Positions 52,588-61,622 of a stretch of 64,000 bases of DNA are shown piece by piece. The stretch comes from Candidatus Peregrinibacteria bacterium Greene0416_19 (GTDB lineage Bacteria > Patescibacteriota > Gracilibacteria > Peribacterales > Peribacteraceae): positions 54,480 to 118,479 of the forward strand of contig VMEW01000009.1 of assembly GCA_007375735.1 (NCBI GenBank). The letters run 5' to 3'. The position numbers and the translations under genes are program-made. Numbering within the stretch: position 1 is the first letter of the stretch; every line of letters begins with the position of its first letter. Below the pieces are notes generated by a model. The model saw only the letters and a program-made list of their open reading frames with translations, did no database searches and was not told the origin of the DNA.

Positions 52588-53133
52588 TCAGGCTGAGGCC
52601 TGCCGCCGCTGGAACTGGACCAATACCTCCCCCACGACCTTTGCCACGCGTTCGGCCTCGGGGATGTACTTCAGGCACATCTTCTGTCCCGTCCCCTCCT
52701 TGAGATCGAAGCAGACAATGCCGAAAGGCAGCAAGTTCCAGTACTGCGTCTCAGCGTGCACGCTCGCCAGATTCTCCAGGTTCATCTGCCGGACGATGCG
52801 ATGGACGATGGACGTCTGGTTCACGAGCACGATCTTCTCGTCCGTGACGAAGAGCAGATCGAACTTCCAGTCGATGTAGGCCTTGAGCAACCGGAAGAAG
52901 ATGGCGACGAACCAGAGGACGAAGGCGAGACCGATGGCCCAGAGGAGTGGGAGACCGACTTCGGAGGCCACGACTGCGATGCCCGCGAGGAGGAGCGTCA
53001 GCAGCATCGCGACGACGAACCGCAGGAAAAAGAGGAAGCCGTGGAACCGGACGGTCAGCATCGGGCACTCCTGGTCGGCGAGCAGGCTCTCACAGAGCTT
53101 GCCGGTATCGGTTTCGAGAGCGAAGAGACGCAT
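52588..53133 (-). CDS. PH-like-domain membrane protein
   Basis: 181 residues. Two transmembrane helices (FVVAMLLTLLLAGIAVVASEV; LLWAIGLAFVLWFVAIFF) precede a small beta domain (FDLLFVTDEKIVLVNQTSIVHRIVRQMNLENLASV) that matches bacterial PH-like membrane proteins (DUF304-type). The N-terminal 25 residues are soluble. TACAAT lies 6 nt before the ATG (leaderless). A related protein is at 54769. Confidence 0.75.
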   Translation of the reverse strand: MRLFALETDTGKLCESLLADQECPMLTVRFHGFLFFLRFVVAMLLTLLLAGIAVVASEVGLPLLWAIGLAFVLWFVAIFFRLLKAYIDWKFDLLFVTDEKIVLVNQTSIVHRIVRQMNLENLASVHAETQYWNLLPFGIVCFDLKEGTGQKMCLKYIPEAERVAKVVGEVLVQFQRRQASA

Positions 53134-53139
53134 GGAACC

Positions 53140-53145
53140 ATTGTA
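53140..53145 (-). promoter_or_regulatory. -10 box (TACAAT), leaderless PH-like gene
   Basis: Ends 6 nt before the ATG at 53133 on the minus strand. Confidence 0.6.
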
Positions 53146-53192
53146 CCCCTTCTAGATGTTAACTAAACATTACTGACCAACGTATCGTTTTT

Positions 53193-53201
53193 TGCTAGAA
53201 T
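53193..53201 (+). promoter_or_regulatory. Extended -10 promoter (TGCTAGAAT)
   Basis: TG-n-TAGAAT ends 12 nt before the ATG at 53214, so the leader is about 6 nt. Confidence 0.6.
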
Positions 53202-53213
53202 AGAGAGATTCCT

Positions 53214-54416
53214 ATGCACATCCACTTCACTCTCGATCTGTGCCGCAAGGTGGGGATGGGCGCTCTGACCGCCGCCGTCTTCGGGATCACCGCGCAGATA
53301 CTCCTGACCGACCACCAGGTGGGCATCGCCTCCTCCCTTCTGGAAGCGCAGAAAAGCCAACCGGTGTGCGGCAACGGCAAGGTGGAAGCTGACGAAACCT
53401 GCGACGACGGCAATGCGTGGTACGGCGATGGCTGCACGCGCTGCCGGACCGAAGTGGGATATTCCTGCACCGGTTCCCCGAGCGTCTGCGGCCCGGCCGA
53501 TGCCAGCCGCGTCCCCTCGGCGGGCTGCGGCGACGGCGTCATCGATCCGCAGACCGAGCAGTGCGATGACGGGAATGTGGGGGCGGACGATGGCTGTTCG
53601 AACGTCTGCATGTTCGACCCCGGATACGTTTGCCGGGGCCAGCCGAGTGTGTGCAGGCCCGTGCCCGGTTGCGGGAACGGCACCATCGACAGTGATGAGC
53701 AGTGCGATGACGGGAACGCCGGGGATAGAGACGGCTGCTCACAGACCTGCAGCTGGGAACCGGGCTTCTCCTGCGCCGGCCAGCCGAGCGTCTGCGCAGG
53801 CGTGCCGGCTACTTCTGATTCGACCTCCTCCAGCTCGAGCAGTTCCTCTCTCTCGTCGAGCTCTTCAAGTTCGTCTCCCCCTCCATCGTCAGCATCCCAT
53901 TCGTCTTCCTCGTCTTCCTCGTCTTCCTCGTCTTCCTCGTCTTCCTCGTCTTCCTCGTCTTCCTCGTCTTCCTCGTCTTCTTCGTCTTCTTCCTCGTCCT
54001 TCCTGCGCCCCCGCACCCGCTACGATGGCAGCGAAGCCTCTTCTTCCTCCTCGTCGATCCGCACGTTCACCATCCCCGGCCCCGAGTGCGGCGATGACGC
54101 CATCACCGGCACGGAGGAGTGCGACGACGGCAATGCGGGCGACGGGGACGGCTGCTCGGCGACTTGCAAAACGGAGACAGGTTGGCGCTGCAAGGACATC
54201 CCCAGTCGTTGCATCATCCCCTGCGGGGACGGGATCGTCGCCAGCTCCGAAAGTTGCGATGACGGCAATAACAGCGACGGAGATGGCTGCAACCAGGTCT
54301 GCAAACTGGAATTCGGCTATGCCTGTTCAGGGACGCCGTCGAGCTGCCGTCTGCTGACACCGCCGCCGGGGACTGCGACGAGTTCGGCGGCGGGATCATC
54401 ATCGTCATCGAAGTAA
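53214..54416 (+). CDS. DUF4215 Cys-rich-repeat surface protein with poly-Ser linker
   Basis: 400 residues. N-terminal hydrophobic signal/anchor (LTAAVFGITAQILLT). Three DUF4215-type repeats (CGNGKVEADETCDDGN.., CGDGVIDPQTEQCDDGN.., CGNGTIDSDEQCDDGN..), a poly-Ser/Pro linker at about 205-265, then two more repeats (CGDDAITGTEECDDGN.., CGDGIVASSESCDDGN..) and a Ser-rich C-terminus. Each repeat has CDDGN and GDGC motifs like Myxococcus Cys-rich repeats, probably disulfide-bonded or Ca-binding extracellular modules. The linker is encoded by a 9-base tandem array. Confidence 0.9.
   Translation: MHIHFTLDLCRKVGMGALTAAVFGITAQILLTDHQVGIASSLLEAQKSQPVCGNGKVEADETCDDGNAWYGDGCTRCRTEVGYSCTGSPSVCGPADASRVPSAGCGDGVIDPQTEQCDDGNVGADDGCSNVCMFDPGYVCRGQPSVCRPVPGCGNGTIDSDEQCDDGNAGDRDGCSQTCSWEPGFSCAGQPSVCAGVPATSDSTSSSSSSSSLSSSSSSSSPPPSSASHSSSSSSSSSSSSSSSSSSSSSSSSSSSSSSSSSFLRPRTRYDGSEASSSSSSIRTFTIPGPECGDDAITGTEECDDGNAGDGDGCSATCKTETGWRCKDIPSRCIIPCGDGIVASSESCDDGNNSDGDGCNQVCKLEFGYACSGTPSSCRLLTPPPGTATSSAAGSSSSSK
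53908..53998 (+). repeat. TCTTCCTCG tandem array encoding poly-Ser
   Basis: About ten nine-base units, with two tcttcttcg-type variants near the end, in frame with the DUF4215 gene, each giving Ser-Ser-Ser. Copy number could vary without a frameshift. Confidence 0.95.
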
Positions 54417-54443
54417 TCGTGCTCATTGTAGGAGCGGAGTAGG

Positions 54444-54767
54444 ATGCGAAGCACGATGGATGCACTCTTCGCGACTCCGGGGATGACGGCGGTGACGGTC
54501 GTTGTGGGACTCACTGAGCTCCTGTCCGCAGCTATGCTCCTCTTCATCATCCGGTTGTTCCTGCGCGTACGCCACAGCCAGGAGAACCTGCTCCTGATGC
54601 TGCAGCGGCACCTGCGGAATCCGGCCCTCGACCGGCTCCTGGGTGAAGTGACAGTCCGGCGCTTCCTTGCCCCGAACCGCAAGCTCCTGTGGATGTACGT
54701 GCTCTCGACCGTGATCATCACGATCCTGAGCATGCTGCTGTTCACGTTTCAGCCTCACCTCCTCTGA
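54444..54767 (+). CDS. Small two-helix membrane protein
   Basis: 107 residues; GGAGCGGAG lies upstream of the ATG, a fair ribosome-binding site. Two hydrophobic helices (VTVVVGLTELLSAAMLLFII; LWMYVLSTVIITILSMLLFTF) flank a cytoplasmic basic loop (LQRHLRNPALDRLLGEVTVRR). The ATG at 54456 is an alternative. One base separates its stop from the next start, so the two are coupled. Family not recognised. Confidence 0.6.
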   Translation: MRSTMDALFATPGMTAVTVVVGLTELLSAAMLLFIIRLFLRVRHSQENLLLMLQRHLRNPALDRLLGEVTVRRFLAPNRKLLWMYVLSTVIITILSMLLFTFQPHLL

Positions 54768-54768
54768 C

Positions 54769-55251
54769 ATGCCTGCCACAGGTGCCACCGGCGAGGAGCT
54801 GCTGGCCGTGGTGCACGAACACTGGATCAAGTACGCGGCCCCGTTCTTCGTCGGCCTCATCCTCCTCATGATCAGCGTCGCTCTCTTCGTGCTCGCCGGA
54901 ATCAGCGCTCATCATGCGATGTGGCTGTCCCATACCTCCTTCGTCACCGGGCTCCTGCTCCTGCTCGCTACCAACCACTGGTTCTTCGCCATGCTCCTGA
55001 GCGAAAATTCCGCGCGAATCATCATCACCAACAAGCGGGTCATTCACCTCCGGACCCGGCTCTTCATCCATGAGGAGATGAAGGAGATCACCTTCGAGAA
55101 GATGCGGTTCGTCGATGCCAAGATGCACGGCCTCCTGCAGGTGCTCTTCCGGTACGGAACGGTCTGGTTCGAGAACGGAGCGAGTCTCACGTACGTCCCC
55201 CACCCCAACCGGATGGTGAAGCAGATTCAGCAGGCAATGGGGATGAAATGA
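54769..55251 (+). CDS. PH-like-domain membrane protein
   Basis: 160 residues, two hydrophobic helices (FFVGLILLMISVALFVLAGI; SFVTGLLLLLATNHWFFAML) then a PH-like beta domain (IIITNKRVIHLRTRLFIHEEMKEITFEKMRFVDA), the same layout as 52588-53133. Coupled to the small membrane protein upstream. Confidence 0.7.
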   Translation: MPATGATGEELLAVVHEHWIKYAAPFFVGLILLMISVALFVLAGISAHHAMWLSHTSFVTGLLLLLATNHWFFAMLLSENSARIIITNKRVIHLRTRLFIHEEMKEITFEKMRFVDAKMHGLLQVLFRYGTVWFENGASLTYVPHPNRMVKQIQQAMGMK

Positions 55252-55282
55252 ACGGCTCCGCACTCAACAGCGACGTGACGCA

Positions 55283-56266
55283 TTACCTCTTTGCAATGCC
55301 AGGCAGATCACACACCACATTCACCGGTTTCACCACATGATCCGGCGTCTTCCCCCGTGTCCACTGGTCGATCGACTCGAACGCGTCCAGGTACATGTTC
55401 CGCATGCTGTCGTCGGCATAGAAGGCGATGTGCGGGGTGGTGACGACCTTGGGATGGTTGACGAGAGCGCGGTTCTGCTCGAAGTTCTGCTCGTGCTCCA
55501 GAACGTCGAGCAGGGCATGGGACAGCTTCCCCGCATGCAGCGCCTCGAGCAGGGCACGGGAATCGATGAGAGAGCCCCGGGCGGTGTTCACGAGGATGGC
55601 CCCGTCCTTCATCTGTGCGAAACGCTCGGCATCGAAGAGATGGTGCGTCTCCGGGAGTGCCGGCATGTGGAGCGTGACGATGTCGCTCCCGGCAAGGAGC
55701 TCCGTGAGCGGCACGTACCTGACCCCGAGCAGGTCCTCGAGCTCCAGCGTGCGGCACTTGTCCGTCGCGAGAATCTTCATGCCGAAGCCATGCGCGATCT
55801 GCGCCACCCGGCGGCCGATCTTGCCGGTGCCGACAATGCCGATGGTCTTGCCCCGCAGCGCGATGCCACGCAGGCCGTGGTAATCGAACTGTCCGCCCTC
55901 CACCCGCGCGTCCCCTTCGTGAATGTGACGGAGCGTGGCCAGGAGCAGCGCGAAGACGTGCTCGGCGATCACGTGCGACCCGTAGTCCGGCACGTTGCAC
56001 AGGGCGACCCCCGCCCCCCTGCAAGCATCGGCATCGATGTGGTCATACCCGACGGAGCGCGTGACGAGGAGCTTGAGAGACGGAAGCCTGTCGAGCACCT
56101 TCTTCGGGAACGCCGTCGTGATGAAGCAGCTCACGATCTCCGCAACATCGCACGACGCAATGACCTCCTTCTCCGGCAGCGTCCCTTTGATGACGGCCTC
56201 CTGAAACCGCCCGGCGACGAGCGCCTGGTCTTCGGGATCGACGTCGAGGAAGACGATGCGAGTCAT
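55283..56266 (-). CDS. D-2-hydroxyacid dehydrogenase
   Basis: 327 residues from the ATG at 56266. Catalytic-domain opening TRSVGYDHIDADACRGAGV, NAD-binding GTGKIGRRVAQIAHGFGMKI, catalytic Arg in NTARGSLIDS, Glu in DVLEHEQ and His in TPHIAFYADDS match D-lactate/glycerate dehydrogenases. It reduces a 2-keto acid such as pyruvate, a common NADH sink in fermentative CPR. It overlaps the flavodoxin gene by ATGA. Substrate unknown. Confidence 0.9.
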   Translation of the reverse strand: MTRIVFLDVDPEDQALVAGRFQEAVIKGTLPEKEVIASCDVAEIVSCFITTAFPKKVLDRLPSLKLLVTRSVGYDHIDADACRGAGVALCNVPDYGSHVIAEHVFALLLATLRHIHEGDARVEGGQFDYHGLRGIALRGKTIGIVGTGKIGRRVAQIAHGFGMKILATDKCRTLELEDLLGVRYVPLTELLAGSDIVTLHMPALPETHHLFDAERFAQMKDGAILVNTARGSLIDSRALLEALHAGKLSHALLDVLEHEQNFEQNRALVNHPKVVTTPHIAFYADDSMRNMYLDAFESIDQWTRGKTPDHVVKPVNVVCDLPGIAKR

Positions 56267-56736
56267 CCGGAGCGCAGGATACACCGGTGGAGTCGCTCCG
56301 CCCACGCCTCGATCTTCCCAGCCTGTTCGTACGGTTCATTCAGGATGATGAGCGGCGGAAGGAGCTGCGTGCCGCCGTGCTCCCTCATGAAGCGCAGAAA
56401 GTGCTCGGTGCACCGGGTGGTGAAGTAGTAGCGGTCATCCCCCAGGCTGATGAACGCCATCGGCTTGCCCGCGAGATCGATGCCGGCGGCGCGCTCGAGC
56501 AGCAGCGCATGCATGTGCGGATTCAGCTGCCCCTCCTGTCCGCCAGTGTTCCAGGTGCCGCTCGCCAGGATGAGCGCATCGGCCCGCAGAAGATCGTCCG
56601 GCGCGGCTTCTTCGGCGCGACGAACATCGACCGGCACATCCGGTGCAAGGTCGTGGAGGGCGGAAACGAGCGTCTGGACGACGAACTCGGTGTGTCCGCT
56701 CGTGGAGGCGTAGATGATGCGCAGGGAGGGGGACAT
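56263..56736 (-). CDS. Flavodoxin-like protein
   Basis: 157 residues. FMN phosphate loop IIYASTSGHTEFV, flavin-contact ILASGTWNTGG and AFISLGDDRYYF are characteristic of flavodoxins. It is first in an overlapping pair with the 2-hydroxyacid dehydrogenase. Electron partner unknown. Confidence 0.88.
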   Translation of the reverse strand: MSPSLRIIYASTSGHTEFVVQTLVSALHDLAPDVPVDVRRAEEAAPDDLLRADALILASGTWNTGGQEGQLNPHMHALLLERAAGIDLAGKPMAFISLGDDRYYFTTRCTEHFLRFMREHGGTQLLPPLIILNEPYEQAGKIEAWAERLHRCILRSG

Positions 56737-56856
56737 AGGCGGGGAAGCGCGGCGCGGAGAGGGCGAGGGTGAGGTGGAGGCACAGTATGGCAGGGAACCG
56801 CCTTCACAGTCAGCGACGGCTACTTTACAATGTGTATCCTTTCGATCCCCATATCC

Positions 56857-57201
56857 ATGTCAGAGAAGTCAATGGCATCGTCGACTGATTGGGAGATCCT
56901 GATTCCGCGTGTGGATCAGGTGGCAAACCAGGTGGGCGATCAACTCAACGACACGCAGCAATTATTGGGAAAAATCAAATCGGAAGAGTATAAGGAAGAG
57001 CTGATCACCTGCCTGATGAAGACGGGCATGAACCGGAGACGGGCTCAGCGCAAGGCCGGACAGCTCATTACGGACTGGACGCTGGAACTCAAGCGCACGG
57101 CCGGCGTGAGCCTGCGAGACGCTCTGTCCGGATTGCGATCGAGAGTGCGACGGTTTTTCGGTCCTCGTGCGAACAGCGGCGGTGGAAGCGAGGCCGAATA
57201 G
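56857..57201 (+). CDS. Small helical hypothetical protein
   Basis: 114 residues from the ATG at 56857; the longer frame begins inside a TACAAT box (56826-56831), so that start is excluded. Helical and charged (VDQVANQVGDQLNDTQQLLG, MNRRRAQRKAGQLI), basic in its second half, with a disordered Gly/Ser/Glu tail. Family not recognised. Confidence 0.6.
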   Translation: MSEKSMASSTDWEILIPRVDQVANQVGDQLNDTQQLLGKIKSEEYKEELITCLMKTGMNRRRAQRKAGQLITDWTLELKRTAGVSLRDALSGLRSRVRRFFGPRANSGGGSEAE

Positions 57202-57239
57202 AGCGCGGAGTGCCTGCGGCTGCGGAATCGATGACCCGC

Positions 57240-58541
57240 TCAGTTGATGGAAGGCTGCTGAATTTTCTCGTGGAACTTGAAGCGCACCTTCGCTGTCTCC
57301 GTGTTGATCCTCTGCAGCTGGACCCGTTCGGAGGCGGTGCGCATGAGGAGTTCGGCGTACCACTTTTCCCATGCGTTGCCGTCCCCCCATTCCGCTTTGA
57401 GTTCCTCCTTGTGCCGTCCGCTCTCACGATCCGCGTAATCCATCATGCCGCCCATGAGCAGCCGCGTCAGGTCGGCTTCGCTCTCCTCGCCCGTGATGCG
57501 CCGCTCCGCGGTTTTGATTTGCAGGGCTTGCAGGAATCCCTGCAGCGGCAGCGCGGAACCGCCCGCCATGCTTGCCCGGAAAACCGGATTCTCCGGCAGT
57601 TTCGCTTTCTCTGCGTCGACGATTTGCGCACGGTCCTCCTCGGTCATCTGCACGTACTGCTCGCCCGTGATGCCGTTCGCGCGCATGAGCATCGGCACGA
57701 CGGCGGTGTCATCGCCCTTGAAGCTCAGCAGATCGCTCACGTCCAGATCGAAGACGCCTTTCTCCAGAACCTCCACGATCTCGTCGAGGAGATCATCCGC
57801 GCGCTCCCGCCTCTCCAGAAAATTCCCGCCATCGGCGAGAGGTTGCCTATTCCCCGTCGCGATGAGAACGAAGAACTCGTCGCCGCCCCCGGCCGTAGCG
57901 GGGGTGTACTCAACGTCGAGCGGAAGAATCTTGCGCAGCGCCTCCGGCGGATCAAAGATCGTCTGGGCGATGCGCTGGAGGTACTGGTCGCCCTTGTCGT
58001 GGGAACCGGTGATGTCGTTCACCGTCTTCAGGCCGTTGGCGTCGAAGGTGAGGAGGGCGACGCTGTCGATCGCGCGTTTTCCCTGCACCATCTCGCGCAG
58101 ATAGCGGCGCAGCATCTGCCGGATGTGCGGCTTGGTGAGCATCTGCTCCTCACCGCCATCGGGCCGTTTCACTCTGAAGCGCGTTTCATGCGGCAGGTGC
58201 GTCGCCCACGACGACGCGATGCGCTCCCATTGCTCTGCGCGCACATGATGCCAAGCGTCCACGGGATCCATGCCGGTGCGCGCGGCGTGAAGTTCGGTCC
58301 GCAGCCGCAGGTTCTCGAGCAGCAGCGCACGGGCGCCGGCAGGGACATCGGCCAGGCACTCCGCGACCTCCGGGTCATCCTCCGGGCCGTTCGAGCGGCA
58401 CGCTTCCTCCTTCCCCGCCCCGCTCCGCACGCGAACGCGTGACAAAATGTCGAACAGATCGCGCTCCGCGCCCTGCATCATGCCTTCCAGATGAAGCTGG
58501 TCGACTTCGTGGTGGAACCCGGGCAGATCGGGGTCGTTCAT
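57240..58541 (-). CDS. GGDEF-domain protein (putative diguanylate cyclase)
   Basis: 433 residues from the ATG at 58541. A helical N-terminal region (about 1-150) precedes a cyclase core with LLTFDANGLKTVNDITGSHDKGD (metal Asp and base-binding Asn), then TAGGGDEFFVLI, an intact GGDEF active loop. A C-terminal helical extension of about 180 residues is unusual. No membrane helix or known sensor domain. c-di-GMP synthesis is predicted; no EAL or PilZ partner occurs in this window. Confidence 0.8.
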   Translation of the reverse strand: MNDPDLPGFHHEVDQLHLEGMMQGAERDLFDILSRVRVRSGAGKEEACRSNGPEDDPEVAECLADVPAGARALLLENLRLRTELHAARTGMDPVDAWHHVRAEQWERIASSWATHLPHETRFRVKRPDGGEEQMLTKPHIRQMLRRYLREMVQGKRAIDSVALLTFDANGLKTVNDITGSHDKGDQYLQRIAQTIFDPPEALRKILPLDVEYTPATAGGGDEFFVLIATGNRQPLADGGNFLERRERADDLLDEIVEVLEKGVFDLDVSDLLSFKGDDTAVVPMLMRANGITGEQYVQMTEEDRAQIVDAEKAKLPENPVFRASMAGGSALPLQGFLQALQIKTAERRITGEESEADLTRLLMGGMMDYADRESGRHKEELKAEWGDGNAWEKWYAELLMRTASERVQLQRINTETAKVRFKFHEKIQQPSIN

Positions 58542-58603
58542 ACGGTCGGGAGAGTTGTCGATACAATGGTACCAAGAATGCACGATCGAAGGAATGGATC
58601 TGC

Positions 58604-58609
58604 TACAGT
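58604..58609 (+). promoter_or_regulatory. -10 box (TACAGT), leaderless MFS gene
   Basis: Ends 6 nt before the ATG at 58616. Confidence 0.5.
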
Positions 58610-58615
58610 CCCCCC

Positions 58616-59773
58616 ATGGTCTCCTCGCCCCTCCCGTCACACGAGGTCCATAAGACCATCCGCACATTCGGCTGGGCATCGTTCCTGAATGACTTCGGCG
58701 CCGACATGATCTTCTCGGTGTGGCCGCTCTTCCTCACGCAGGTGCTGGGAGCGAACATGGCGGTGGTGGGGCTGGTGGACGGGGTCGGGGACATGATGGT
58801 GTCGCTCTCGCAGGCGGCGTCCGGGTACCTCTCCGACCGCATCCGCAAGCGCAAGTTCTTCGTGTGGATGGGCTACTTCTTCGGCGCGGTGGCGCGGCTG
58901 GGGTACGCGGTTGCGACCAGCTGGCCCATGGTCCTCCCCTTCCGCATCCTGGACCGATCGGGGAAAATCCGCAGCTCCCCGCGCGACGCCATCGTGTCCG
59001 ACGTGTCGCAGCGCGGGAACCGCGGAGCGCACTTCGGGTTCCTGCGGATGATGGACAACTTGGGCGCCGTGTGCGGCATCGTCGCCTCCATCCTGCTGAT
59101 CCGGATCCTGCCGCTCCGGACCATCTTCGTGCTGGCGGCCATCCCGTCGCTCCTGGGGGTCCTGCTGGTCCTCACCCGCGTGCGCGATCTGGTGCCGGGC
59201 GGGAAGATCTTCCGGGGCATCCGGCTGGGCGACATCAGCGCAAACCTGACATTGTACATCGTCGCGAACGCATTCCTGGAACTGGCGACATTCAGCTATT
59301 CGTTTCTCCTGCTGGCTGCGATGGCTCACGGGTTCGCCGTGCGTTCCATCCCCGTGCTCTACCTCATCTTTACCGTCGCGGCGACCCTCATCTCCATTCC
59401 CGCGGGCCGCCTAGCCGACCGCTTCGGGCGGAGGACGGTGCTGCTTTTGTCGCTGCTGCTCTGGAGCATGGTGACCGGCCTCTTCGTCACCGCGTCCGGC
59501 CTCACCGGCATCGCGGTCGCCTTCGTCCTCTACGGACTCCACAAAGGCATGCTCGACCCTGTCCAGAAAACACTCGTCGCCGAGCTCGCCCCCAAGCAGT
59601 ACGTCGCGAGCGTGCTGGGTGGCTTCCAGCTGGTCGTGGGCCTGTGCAGCCTGCCGGCCTCGTTGATCGCGGGGCTGCTGTGGGACCGGTACGGGCTGAC
59701 GGCGCCGTTCGTGGCATCGGTGGTGCTGACGGCCGTGGCGGCGGGGCTGCTTCTTTTCGTGAGAGAGGAGTGA
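58616..59773 (+). CDS. Major facilitator superfamily transporter
   Basis: 385 residues, about twelve transmembrane helices. N-terminal FGWASFLNDFGADMIFSVWP, loop 2-3 signature GYLSDRIRKRKFFVWMGYFFG, LDRSGKIRSSPRDAIVSDV, and a loop 8-9 repeat of the motif (GRLADRFGRRTVLLLSLLLW). This subfamily (with R-x-G-K-G/I-R-x-x-P-R-D) is annotated as drug or unknown efflux. The start at 58616 is set by the -10 box; longer frames overlap the divergent GGDEF gene. Confidence 0.9.
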   Translation: MVSSPLPSHEVHKTIRTFGWASFLNDFGADMIFSVWPLFLTQVLGANMAVVGLVDGVGDMMVSLSQAASGYLSDRIRKRKFFVWMGYFFGAVARLGYAVATSWPMVLPFRILDRSGKIRSSPRDAIVSDVSQRGNRGAHFGFLRMMDNLGAVCGIVASILLIRILPLRTIFVLAAIPSLLGVLLVLTRVRDLVPGGKIFRGIRLGDISANLTLYIVANAFLELATFSYSFLLLAAMAHGFAVRSIPVLYLIFTVAATLISIPAGRLADRFGRRTVLLLSLLLWSMVTGLFVTASGLTGIAVAFVLYGLHKGMLDPVQKTLVAELAPKQYVASVLGGFQLVVGLCSLPASLIAGLLWDRYGLTAPFVASVVLTAVAAGLLLFVREE

Positions 59774-59853
59774 CGAAACAGCTTTCGTAAGACTGTCGTC
59801 CTTGCAGGGGCAACTCATAGGGAATAGCATCGTCCCCTTTTCCTCATGCCGGT

Positions 59854-61578
59854 ATGCCACTCACGCCCGACGAGACGACCCAGTGGGAGAAACGTATCGT
59901 TCATTCCGAAGATCCCGCGCTCATCCGCCAGTTCTTCCCGGCCATCGGGAAACCGGAACAGGTGAGAGTCGCTCTCCGGGCAGCCGTCGCCGACTTCGCA
60001 CGACATGACCTTCTACTGCAGCAGAAATTTGAGAAGGGCGTGTACTCTCCGGACCTCTCCGATGAGGAGATCTCTGCAATTGCCTTGGAACGCCTGAAGG
60101 CTGATCTCGAGGAAGGAAGCACCACGTACGCACTGGAGAAGCTTCAGTATCCGGTGTACACACAGGCACTGTCACTCGACGAGCGGCGCTCGCTCGTGAA
60201 CCGGGCGCTGTATAAAAGCGTGACTGGAAGGGAGATCCCGTCGAACAGCGTTCCTCCTATTATTGGTTTCCCGGATACCGACCGCTGGGATGAAGTGAAA
60301 AGCGCCCATGCCCTGCTAAAGCAGGAGCAATGGAAGGATCTCGTCGACTCGCAGGTGGCGCACATGGTCATCAACGCCCGTCTCTGTCATATGCTCATCG
60401 TTGGGGAATTTTCCAGCGCATCACGCCTGAAAGCGCAGTTTCCCGAGCACTACCGCGAGGAGTCGGTGAAGGATGCGATGCTCATGCTCGCCCGGCGTTT
60501 GCAGCAGTACGAAGATCATCCGCTGGATGATGTCGTCTTCGGTCTGCGTTCGGAGTTTCGCCATCTCATCGAACCCCTGCTGTCTGAAGAATACAGGGAC
60601 GTCGCTCTGGCCATCGGCACGTACATCGAGCAGAAGACGGGGATGATCCCCACACCGCAGATGGATGCCGCCGTCGAAAGAGCCGGTTCGGAAACGCTTC
60701 GACAGATGTACGCGGAGAGCAAAGGACTCGCGAAGCCACAGGAAGTGGCTGTGATCTTCCGGGAGCGACCGGAGGGCATCGCCGGCCTGCACCATGCCTT
60801 CGACGTCGCGGAGGCCGCATTGGGCATCATAGCCGGCATGCGCGCACTCAAAAAATTGCTCACGGATACGGCATTCGTTGAAGCGGTCGGCGTGGGTGCC
60901 ATCCGCGAGTGTGTGAACGAGCGCATCGGGCGCATGCTGACACCGGAACAAGCCGATAATGTCTACGCGATGCTGTACGGCACGTCACTGGGAAATGGAC
61001 ATCGGCTGCCGGGCGGCGTCCCTGGGCTGCTGTCGTACCTCGATACCAGCCGTTTCGCGCCGGACGAAGCGGGATTCCGGAAGATGCTGTTGGGACACAT
61101 GACCGGGGGATTGTGGGGTAACCCGGAACGGCTCCTGTCCGACGAGTACGACTTCAGCTGCGATAATCTGACCTTTGACGGAACCTGCCCCTTCGATAAC
61201 GCGTACGAGCTGCTGGAATCGATCCGGCAGACGGATGGCCCGCTCGTCGGCGATGGTATCAAGCGCCTGGTGTTCCTCAAGATGGCGGCCTACGTGAAGG
61301 AAACATACGAAGGGAGTGGTATGCAGGAAATGGTCCGCGTGTACGAGGACCCTGCAAACGAACCGCTGATCGACAACGATCAGATACGACGTCTGCTCAT
61401 GAAGGTCCTCGATGACCATTTCGAGAAAGGAAGAGTGGGAGGCTTCATGAACCCGGACCTCGTCACCTACTTCTACACGCTCGTCAGCTCCACACTTGGC
61501 GAACTGGTCCGTGACGACGAACGGCTGGCACCGTACTTCCGGCTGCATGAATTTCTGACGAAAGAAAAAGTTTTGTAA
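59854..61578 (+). CDS. Large soluble helical protein, unknown function
   Basis: 574 residues, no recognised domain, no signal peptide or membrane helix. Mostly alpha-helical, acidic N-terminal half (LSDEEISAIALERLKADLEE), a possible internal repeat rich in short helices (EAALGIIAGMRALKKLLTD), and a C-terminal Tyr/Phe-rich segment (VTYFYTLVSSTLGEL). Similar in type to the other large orphan proteins of this window, suggesting lineage-specific genes. Confidence 0.65.
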   Translation: MPLTPDETTQWEKRIVHSEDPALIRQFFPAIGKPEQVRVALRAAVADFARHDLLLQQKFEKGVYSPDLSDEEISAIALERLKADLEEGSTTYALEKLQYPVYTQALSLDERRSLVNRALYKSVTGREIPSNSVPPIIGFPDTDRWDEVKSAHALLKQEQWKDLVDSQVAHMVINARLCHMLIVGEFSSASRLKAQFPEHYREESVKDAMLMLARRLQQYEDHPLDDVVFGLRSEFRHLIEPLLSEEYRDVALAIGTYIEQKTGMIPTPQMDAAVERAGSETLRQMYAESKGLAKPQEVAVIFRERPEGIAGLHHAFDVAEAALGIIAGMRALKKLLTDTAFVEAVGVGAIRECVNERIGRMLTPEQADNVYAMLYGTSLGNGHRLPGGVPGLLSYLDTSRFAPDEAGFRKMLLGHMTGGLWGNPERLLSDEYDFSCDNLTFDGTCPFDNAYELLESIRQTDGPLVGDGIKRLVFLKMAAYVKETYEGSGMQEMVRVYEDPANEPLIDNDQIRRLLMKVLDDHFEKGRVGGFMNPDLVTYFYTLVSSTLGELVRDDERLAPYFRLHEFLTKEKVL

Positions 61579-61610
61579 GGCAGTTTTATGCCAACCGGTC
61601 AGGCACAGAG

Positions 61611-61616
61611 TACGAT
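61611..61616 (+). promoter_or_regulatory. -10 box (TACGAT), leaderless M23 gene
   Basis: Ends 6 nt before the ATG at 61623. Confidence 0.5.
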
Positions 61617-61622
61617 AGACAT

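Noticed and set aside
53908..53998. CRISPR-like array
   Set aside because: Same: nine-base coding repeat, no spacers.
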